Position numbers and translations under genes: made by a program. Source: Lycorma delicatula (taxonomy: Eukaryota > Arthropoda > Insecta > Hemiptera > Fulgoridae). Taken from it: a stretch of DNA of 64,000 bases. Location: assembly GCF_047948215.1 (NCBI RefSeq), contig NC_134455.1, positions 156,160,575-156,224,574 of the forward strand. Reading direction: 5' to 3'. Below, in pieces: positions 58,270 through 64,000 of the stretch. How positions within the stretch are numbered: the first letter of the stretch is position 1; each line of letters starts with the position of its first letter. The notes beneath the pieces were generated by a model. The model worked only from the letters and a program-made list of their open reading frames with translations. It was not told where the DNA came from and ran no database searches.

Positions 58270-59658
58270 TGAGGGATATCTTTAAAGTCAAGACCGCTGG
58301 GAAATTTCTCTCCTTAAAGTTGGCGAACCTGTGTCATTCATGGCCACGCATGTAATGTATACACTGCATTGTTGTCTGTAAGTTGTCGCGTTGTAGTATC
58401 TTTGATTACGTGTGAGGTATTACGTTATAAAATGATAAATATAAAAGGAAAATCGATGTTGCCGCTGACTGTGATACACGCGGTGTCATACGTTTTTTAA
58501 ACCGTCAAAAGGTTAAGCCGGCTGAAATTCATAGGCAGTCATAAGATCTAAAATAAATTCATAAGTTAAATACGGCCTATAAATTCATAGGTTGTTGTGT
58601 ACGGTATACGTAATGAATGAAAGAAACGTCCGAAAATGGTTCGAAAGGTTTACAAATAACAGAATTAATGTACACGAAGAAGAACGTTCGGGAAGGCCCT
58701 TGATAAACACCGAGAACTTATTGAAACGCGTCGATGATGAAATCCGAAAAGATCGTCGCTCAACGATTTCCGACGAGGTCCTTCTTTTTTCTGATGTTTT
58801 AAGAGCTGTTATCGGTCGCATTATTCATGAACACTTAGGCTTCAGAAAGATTTGTGCACGATTTGATGCCGCACGACTAAACGGAACGTCATAAAAAAAG
58901 TCCGAATGGGAACTGCTTTGGAATTTTTGATGCCTACACAGAAAAAGATGATGAGTTCCTTAATTCAATCGTTACCGGCGATGAAACAAAGATTTCGTAT
59001 TATACGCCAGAGAGAGAACGGCAGTCAAGTGAATGGCGTCATCCTCAATCATTAAGCAGATCAACAAAGGTCAAGCCACAGCCATTTGGACCGAAACTGA
59101 TGGCCACAGCCTTTTTGGATCGGTTTGGCAAACTGATGATTGATTTCATGCACGTGAACGACTATAAATGCAGAATCCTACTAAGAAATTCTACTAAGTT
59201 ACGGCGCGCCATTCAAAATCGGCGACGTGAGCGGCTGACCGACAGCGTCATCCTGTCGCACGATAATGCACGCCCACATGTTATTGGTCCGACACGTGAT
59301 TTACCGATAACATTTAGACGGGAAATTTACTATTACCCACCATATAGTCCGGACATAACTCCTTCTGATTACCATTTGTTTGGGAAATTGAAAGAATTTT
59401 TGATTAGTAAGCGATTCGCGGGTGTCGATGAAATTAAAAATGCTGTTAATCAGTGGCTAAATAGACCGGCGGCAGAAGAATACGACGAGAGTATATTGAA
59501 GCTGGTGTATCGCTACGATAAATGCCTTAATTCATGCGGAGATTATATACAGAAGTAGTATAAGGTATGTAGTTTAAGAGAAATAAAAAATATTTATACA
59601 GTTTTTAGAACAAGTTTTTTTACAATGAAATGGTCTTTACTTTAGAGATAACCTCTCG
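58270..59658 (+). mobile_element. Mariner element, DD34D type, recognisable ends
   Basis: A ~1,389-bp element. The left end reads TGAGGGATATCTTTAAAGTC and the right end, inverted, CGAGAGGTTATCTCTAAAGTA, both followed by AAGACC: ~28-bp imperfect terminal repeats. TA dinucleotides lie outside each (58268-58269 and 59659-59660). The plus-strand transposase inside is broken. Confidence 0.8.
58455..59558 (+). pseudogene. Mariner DD34D transposase pseudogene
   Basis: Homology in order: DVAADCDTRGVIRFLNRQK and KPAEIHRQ (N-terminal HTH, ~58457-58540). Then ~55 bp of inserted, partly duplicated sequence with stops (three ATAAATTCATA-like units, 58543-58592). Then YVMNERNVRKWFERFTNNRI, VHEEERSGRPL (second HTH), CARFDA and a stop at 58891. 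A frameshift follows with KKVRMGTALEFLM, and another shift near 58930 with YTEKDDEFLNS and TGDETKISYYTPE (Asp 1). The last open part gives SHDNARPHVIG (Asp 2) and PPYSPDITPSDYHLFG (Asp 3; 34 residues between). All three catalytic Asps remain, but stops and shifts disable the frame. Confidence 0.88.
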
Positions 59659-59660
59659 TA

Positions 59661-61400
59661 TTTATAATAATAATAAAAAAACATTTAAAAAATTGTACAA
59701 AATTTTTAATGGTTTCTCCAATGAAAAATGTTGTTTCACCCGGTCCTCAGTAGGTCAAAGTCGAAAAAAAAATAAATAAAATGTTCACAAAATGTTGCTT
59801 TATAGAGAAAATAATTTAATTTGTTTGGAACATCAAATCAAGATCTACAATCAATACATTTAACATAAATTAATAGAAAGGAGATAATAACATATATTTT
59901 ACCAATAGTTACAAGTTCAGGAATAACAAAATACAATTCAACGAAAATTGAAAGATTAACCTAATAAAAATACGTTAACTTTGAAGCCAAATGAAACGTA
60001 AAATACTCAGTCGTCAATTATCAGTACATTATAAACGTATCAAACTCCTTTAAAAAAAATTAACTAACCAAACATCTTTTTAAAACACAAAATGCTAAAA
60101 ATCACATTTGAATTCATAAACCAAGATATTTTTATTAAAAATAACCATCAAGACTTGTATCTGCACTAAAATCCAAATTTTTAAAATAACATAAAAAAAA
60201 TATCAACACTATTGAGAGATAAAAAATCTACACCGAAGATGATCAAAAATATGTACGCTGCAATTAACGTAAACATGAAATCTGTAGAAGACACAATTAT
60301 CAACTAATCGATCAAAAGACAACACCAAAGAAACGGCTTTTGTATGGACTGTGTAGGTAGGAAGATTACAAAAACGCTTTTTTTTGAAATGGTATACAGT
60401 TTGTTTGAGTAAGGGGGTAAGGTAACGGCTAAAAACCTGCCCTTTGCCTATTTTTTGAACAACGGACCAATAAATCACGTAGCGTTCTCCCTAGAAGTAG
60501 TTAATTTTTATTTTTGATTGGAATATTCTTATCAACAACGGATATATTTCAAGCCCCATTTTCGACCTTCATATCAAGTGTAGAAGTCCTCCCAATTATA
60601 TTCAGAGGGTTTTACTTTTCAAGCTACTCTACTTGTAGATAAACGATAATCTTTATAGTTCAATAGAAAATTGAACTATATTATCCGCTTTATATAAGGA
60701 GAAAGAATAAACTATAACCGATACGTAAACAAAACTAATCCATACGTTACTTGATTAGCAATCAATCTTTATAATAAAAACGAAAGCACAAGGATTTATT
60801 TTAATTAGCAATAGTAATACCACCAATAGTAAAAAATTCTACATAACGTACTAATTAAACAGTATTAAATTATTAAATCTACGAACCGATGGAAGATAAT
60901 TTCTATACTATCTCATTAGTTAGCGAACTGAAAGCAAAGCATTAAGTTATTAAAGGATATTTTAATAACCGATGAAATAATAAACCACACCGATAACAAA
61001 TTGCATTTAAAAATTAACACTGGTATCTATATAATACTGAAATACACTATTCTGATAATAAATACAAATAAAGTTAATTAAATTTAATACCCAACAAATA
61101 CATTTTGATGCATAATTAGGCTATAAACACGAGTATATCTCGCAAAATAAAATGAACCAGTCTTGCTCAAGAAATTACAATTGAGAAACCTTCTTTTTTT
61201 AAATCAATAAAGCAACCATGTCGAAAAAATTTTTGTAACACAACGATGAAAAAGTACAATCTAAATTCTAAAAAATATATTCTTTATAAAAAAATGTTTA
61301 ATACTTTATAGGCTTAATCTCGTTTATTGTCTCTTATAATCCTAGCTGTTACCTTTGGATACAGGCTAACTCATACTCCCGTGCTATTGATTATTTTAAT

Positions 61401-61403
<3 letters not shown>
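59661..61403. other. AT-rich, no gene recognised
   Basis: No supported feature before the (AT)n tract. Confidence 0.5.

Positions 61404-61437
<34 letters not shown>
61404..61437. repeat. (AT)17 microsatellite
   Basis: Pure AT repeat, directly adjoining the possible LTR start at 61437. Confidence 0.95.
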
Positions 61438-61440
<3 letters not shown>

Positions 61441-62045
61441 GGAGAATAAAGTACAGTGGAGTATCTTCCGACAAAACGATGAGAATATTCTTTAGAATAT
61501 CTGTATTTTTAGTAGTTTTAAGAAATGTACTATTACTTGTAATATTTTGTAAAATAAGGTTAAATTGTTTTATTGCGGTAGGCTTAGGCCTAGGTAGGCA
61601 CATGGTTGTCAACGTAGTCGGGATCCCAGGACGATAGGGGTATCATAAAATTAATAAGGAAAAGGAAATATGCAGTAGGCATATTATTTGAGAATATCGA
61701 GAAAAGGCAGTCTTGCTTTGGAACCCAGATCGAACAGACGTCCTGGTGATCGCGAATTCGTTATTTCCCTGAGCCTCGGTCTATCGCAAGTTGTTTTAAT
61801 ATTATTTGAATTATAAATTAAATTAATCTTATATTATAATTCGTGTACTACTGAGTTATTGATAAGTGATAATTATCATTTGTAATTATTTCATTGTACG
61901 AGTTATCTACTCATTTTTATTAATTGAACTTTATTATAATCTTATATATTCTCCACTTGTAATAATAAAAATGAGTGAAACACAAAACGTTGAATCCCTG
62001 ACAAATCTCCTCGCCTCTCCGACATATATAAAAGGATTCAGTGGG
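61437..62045 (+). mobile_element. Possible LTR-retrotransposon 5' relic (LTR and gag start)
   Basis: TGTCGGAGAATAAAGTACAG begins with TG and pairs with TCTTCCGACA (61463-61472), forming a terminal hairpin. A GC-richer leader and AT-rich segment follow, then an ATG at 61971 opening MSETQNVESLTNLLASPTYI, KGFSGKEK and a stop. The short MSExxNVESLxxLL.. FSGK start resembles the N terminus of insect Gypsy-type gag proteins. No matching second LTR or primer-binding site was identified, and the RTE-like sequence takes over after about 62045. Tentative. Confidence 0.3.
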
Positions 62046-62712
62046 AAAGAAAAGTGAAGGAAGAATAGAAAAAGAAAAAATTTACAGATATTTGGTTACC
62101 ATGGTGATAAAGGACTGGAAGAGTGCAATGGGAATGAATGGAAGGATAGCGATGGCAAAGAAAGACATCGTTTTCCCTTTTTCAGTAAGAAAAGGGAATT
62201 ACTACGTATCTTGTAAACGTCTCGATTAAGAGTTAAGGAAGTTCATCAAACGCTATGTATACACTGTCTTGTTGTACAGAAGTGAAGCATGGGCGATAAG
62301 GAAGAGGGAGAGGGACTGAATTGAGGCTTTGAAAAGTGGGTAGAAAGTTTGGAGAAAATAAGATGAACGGATGAAATGAGGAATAAGGAAGTATTGAAGA
62401 TAATTAAAGAAAAACGGCACTTAAGTGGGAAGTGCACGAAAGAAAAAGAAATTAGTTACGAAATATGGTTAGAGGAAGTGGAATCTTGAAAAATGTTTGG
62501 CTTTCTTCTCCTTCTGCTGAACAAGAAAGAAGGCGAGGAAGAAGGATGAAGTTAATAGGTGTGGTAAAGAGACTGGAAACCACAAGGCGATGAAGGAGAA
62601 TGCTGGGACAGAAATAGATTTACGCAAAGAGGATCTGCCACCAGGTAGAACATCATCTATTCCTTGTATCAGATACAGGGAATTGCTCAACATAATTCCA
62701 TTGCGTACTCCA
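62046..62712 (+). pseudogene. RTE-like LINE 3' fragment, decayed
   Basis: Plus-strand fragments resemble the C terminus of RTE-like LINEs: MGMNGRIAMAKKDI, then after frameshifts ELRKFIKRYVYTVLLYRSEAWAIRKRERD (family: L..RL.KCYVWSV.LYG.ETWTLRK.E.), IEALKSG, DERMK, YEIWLEEVE, and further K/R-rich text with stops. It is the domain that would follow the RT part seen at the left edge, but I cannot say it belongs to the same family. The ends are imprecise. Confidence 0.65.
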
Positions 62713-63130
62713 CGCCTACAATTATGAAATGTTGTAAATGAATGTAACCAATGTTGCTGTTAAGTATATGTTGCATTGAAATGTTGCGTCTGTAATAAGG
62801 AATCTCAATTCTAATATTACTTTTTGAAAAAAATCGAATGAGAAGTGAGAAGGATACTGAGGTGGTTCCACATTTTAAAGAGGGTTGGGTTAAAAGAAAA
62901 ATATCTTTTTAAGTAAACCTTTAGTAATAAAAGCAATTAAAATAAAATTAAAAATATTACTTTATAAAACAATAATAATAAAAATCTGATGTGGACATCA
63001 CATGACTTCTTTGTACGCCTATTAAACCACATACCTGTATATACATTTTGTTTTAAGATGAAAAGTACATAAAATTTTATTTCATTAATAACTTCTGATA
63101 TTTTTTTATATTTTTATTGTTATTATTGAA
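62713..63130. other. AT-rich, no gene recognised
   Basis: No supported feature. Confidence 0.5.
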
Positions 63131-63137
63131 ACCGATG

Positions 63138-64000
63138 TGCCTTCCCCTTGTAAGATCCAACATTTCATTAATTAAACTTATCTGGCTATAACTCTGCAAC
63201 AACGAAAATAAGTACCACTTATGATATATCGTTGAAAAGCTCTCGATGAGGGCTTATTTCTGCAGTTAAGAAAAAGTCAAATTGTTTTGGATTTTGGGCT
63301 TTTTTGGACATTTTGGGTTCAGTCAATTGCAATCGAAAAAGGAGGTGCATAACTATTTCATATAACAGCCCTAAATCTACAATTTCAATATTCACCGGCT
63401 AATCGTTTTTGAATGATGCGAGATACATACATACATACGTATATACAGAAGTCATGCCGAAACTAGTAAAAGTGGATTCAGGGATGGTCAAAATGGATAT
63501 TTCCGTTGAAATCTGAAAACCGAAATTTTTCGCGATCACAATACTTCCTTTACTTCATAAAAGAAAGCAAAAATCGCAGCAGTCCGAAATCAATTTTTAG
63601 TTCCTTGTACGAAGTAAAGGAAACATTGTGATCGCGAAAATTTTCGGTTTTCAGATTTCAACGAACATTTTGACCAGTTTCTGCGTGAAGTCTGTACGTA
63701 CGTACGTATGTATTTCGCGTAACTCAAAAACGTTTAGCCGCAGGATGTTGAAATTTTGGATTTCGGACTGTTGTAACATCAAGCTATGCAACTCCCCTTT
63801 TGATAGCAATCGACTGAACCAAAAATGTCCAAAAAAGCCCAAAATCCAAAACAATCTGGACTTTTTCTTAACTGCAGAAATAAGCCCTCATCGAGAGCTT
63901 TTTAACGATATATCATAAGTGATACTTATTTTCATTGGTTTCACAGTTATAACCAAATGAAATTCTAATTATTGAAATATTTCGATCTTACAAGGAAGAG
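63138..64000. mobile_element. Foldback repeat with ~400-bp inverted arms, cut by the window edge
   Basis: The left arm (about 63138-63562) is the reverse complement of the right arm (63602-64000) at roughly 85% identity by eye, with a ~40-bp spacer. Shared blocks include CTTATGATATATCGTT, AAAGCTCTCGATGAGGGCTT, ATTTCTGCAGTTAAGAAAAA, GATTTTGGGCTTTTTTGGAC and GAAATCTGAAAACCGAAA. The terminal CTTCCCCTTGTAAGATC of the left arm matches CTTCCTTGTAAGATC of the right arm, which ends at the last base of the window. Short TACA/TACG repeats sit at equivalent places (63426-63450 and 63696-63712). No coding sequence. Either a foldback transposon or two opposed copies of one repeat. Confidence 0.8.

Noticed and set aside
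1..64000. Bacterial-style operons, ribosome binding sites and terminators
   Set aside because: AT-rich eukaryotic repeat-dominated DNA with SINEs, LINEs and hAT/mariner elements; short open stretches are at chance level.
1..64000. Endogenous viral element
   Set aside because: No capsid, envelope or viral polymerase motif was recognised; the reverse transcriptases are non-LTR type.

Overview
The window looks like intergenic or intronic DNA of an animal nuclear genome, most probably an insect and perhaps a hemipteran. It is strongly AT-rich, rich in microsatellites, and holds the mixture of RTE-like and R1-like LINEs, tRNA-derived SINEs, mariner-type elements and a hAT/ZBED element that is usual in such genomes. 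The taxonomic placement is inference from the element families; no host protein-coding gene could be identified with confidence. Almost everything that can be annotated is a mobile element or its remains.

Layout. 1-1767 is an RTE-like LINE on the minus strand: an uninterrupted reading frame of 589 codons that runs off the left edge, with the reverse transcriptase core intact. 1930-3985 holds two diverged copies of an unnamed repeat on either side of a 5'-truncated R1-like LINE. 6.1 kb has the first of six copies of one tRNA-derived SINE family (called SINE-A here), with a 17-bp target duplication. 10.6-13.7 kb is a complete but decayed hAT element with matching termini and an exact 8-bp target duplication. 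15.2-16.5 kb is a composite of a 63-bp perfect inverted repeat, a ~52-bp direct repeat and an R1-like LINE 3' fragment. 26-27.4 kb is a decayed LINE reverse transcriptase. 30.85-31.1 kb is an isolated CpG-rich island with a splice-donor-like site.

32.8-34.4 kb is a large foldback element with ~650-bp arms. 36.6-37.3 kb is a mariner remnant abutting a SINE-A copy whose tail has been duplicated in inverted orientation. 38.2-39.6 kb is a full-length DD41D-type mariner pseudogene with both terminal repeats. 41.2-42.0 kb has two further transposon scraps; 42.5 and 43.3 kb have two SINE-A copies in opposite orientation. 58.3-59.7 kb is a DD34D mariner with recognisable ends and a broken transposase. 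61.4-62.7 kb is a possible LTR-element relic followed by an RTE-like 3' fragment. 63.1 kb to the right edge is a second foldback element.

Functionally, only the RTE-like frame at the left edge could encode protein over a long stretch, and it lacks the front of its endonuclease. The other transposase and reverse transcriptase frames carry stops, frameshifts or changed catalytic residues. SINE-A, with conserved A and B boxes and target duplications, is the best evidence for relatively recent transposition, presumably using LINE machinery. No CRISPR array, bacterial operon, rRNA gene or credible intact tRNA gene was seen, and no new biological system could be demonstrated. The most unusual structures are the two foldback elements, the 15-kb composite inverted/direct repeat and the self-folded SINE at 36.9 kb.
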